Assembly: GCA_958415525.1 (NCBI GenBank)
Contig: CATYZE010000013.1
Span: 1 to 57,335 of the forward strand
Direction of reading: 5' to 3'
DNA length: 57,335 bases
Source of the DNA: an uncultured Collinsella sp.
GTDB taxonomy: Bacteria; Actinomycetota; Coriobacteriia; Coriobacteriales; Coriobacteriaceae
Part shown: positions 57,335 through 57,335 of the stretch, piece by piece
How positions within the stretch are numbered: the stretch's first letter is position 1
Layout: the number at the start of each line of letters is the position of its first letter
Made by a program: the position numbers and the translations under genes
The notes under the pieces: generated by a model
What the model was told of the DNA's origin: nothing
The model's input: the letters and a program-made list of their open reading frames with translations, nothing else
Databases searched by the model: none

Positions 57335-57335
57335 G

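Overview
This window looks like a core-genome stretch of a GC-rich gut actinobacterium of the class Coriobacteriia, most like Collinsella. The inference rests on overall gene content and style: lactate dehydrogenase, two acetate kinases plus phosphotransacetylase, arginine deiminase, an LPXTG-anchored C69 dipeptidase, an ECF transporter, and GC-rich codons with strong Shine-Dalgarno sites. No rRNA, tRNA, CRISPR array, transposase gene or prophage was found. Nearly all DNA is coding; long antisense open frames are shadows of real genes.

Layout. 1-9.2 kb: tcdA-tatD (minus), a candidate small RNA, an sdpR-sdpI pair, ettA, an AT-richer islet with a Tat-exported papain-like protease and a lipoprotein, then two minus-strand hypothetical proteins. 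9.3-16.2 kb (plus): nadE, a PLP aminotransferase, L-lactate dehydrogenase, a lipase-like hydrolase flanked by inverted repeats, and a YejK/NdpA-type nucleoid protein. 16.4-20.5 kb (minus): a lysine operon led by a lysine riboswitch, with lysA and dapA as one uninterrupted reading frame, then dapB and dapH; a divergent M20 deacetylase and the aminotransferase at 11.5 kb could complete the acetylated-DAP route. 21.9-28.9 kb: higBA toxin-antitoxin, a frameshifted MFS exporter, an FxLYD protein behind a hairpin that can hide its ribosome site, an HTH protein plus Ser/Thr kinase pair, a secreted cell-wall hydrolase, and a MOSC protein. 29.2-31.3 kb: an ATP-grasp ligase and aspartate racemase, suggesting D-aspartate incorporation in peptidoglycan.

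31.4-34.9 kb (minus) is an ECF transporter (S component, two-domain ATPase, EcfT) preceded by a 22-residue leader peptide with three consecutive Trp codons and an intrinsic terminator: a classical attenuator, which points to tryptophan uptake. 35-40.4 kb: C69 dipeptidase, a 30-residue membrane protein, a diacylglycerol-kinase-like enzyme, RNase D and a YugP-type metallopeptidase. 40.5-46.7 kb: xseA-xseB, a HIT protein, tandem ackA paralogues and convergent pta. 46.9-49.1 kb: UDP-galactopyranose mutase and a glycosyltransferase. 49.4-55.5 kb (minus): P1 peptidase, Maf, DJ-1 protein, TrmA-type methyltransferase and polyphosphate kinase. 56.1-57.3 kb: arginine deiminase after a long AT-rich leader.

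The most unusual non-coding content is a set of nested inverted repeats in intergenic DNA. Two of them (16.3 kb and 34.0 kb) have unrelated outer arms but share an internal-loop motif, GAAAGAGGA facing GACGAWTGA, with a compensatory base-pair change in the adjoining stem. Short REP-like GGGACAG repeats and GC hairpins abutting -10 hexamers also recur.
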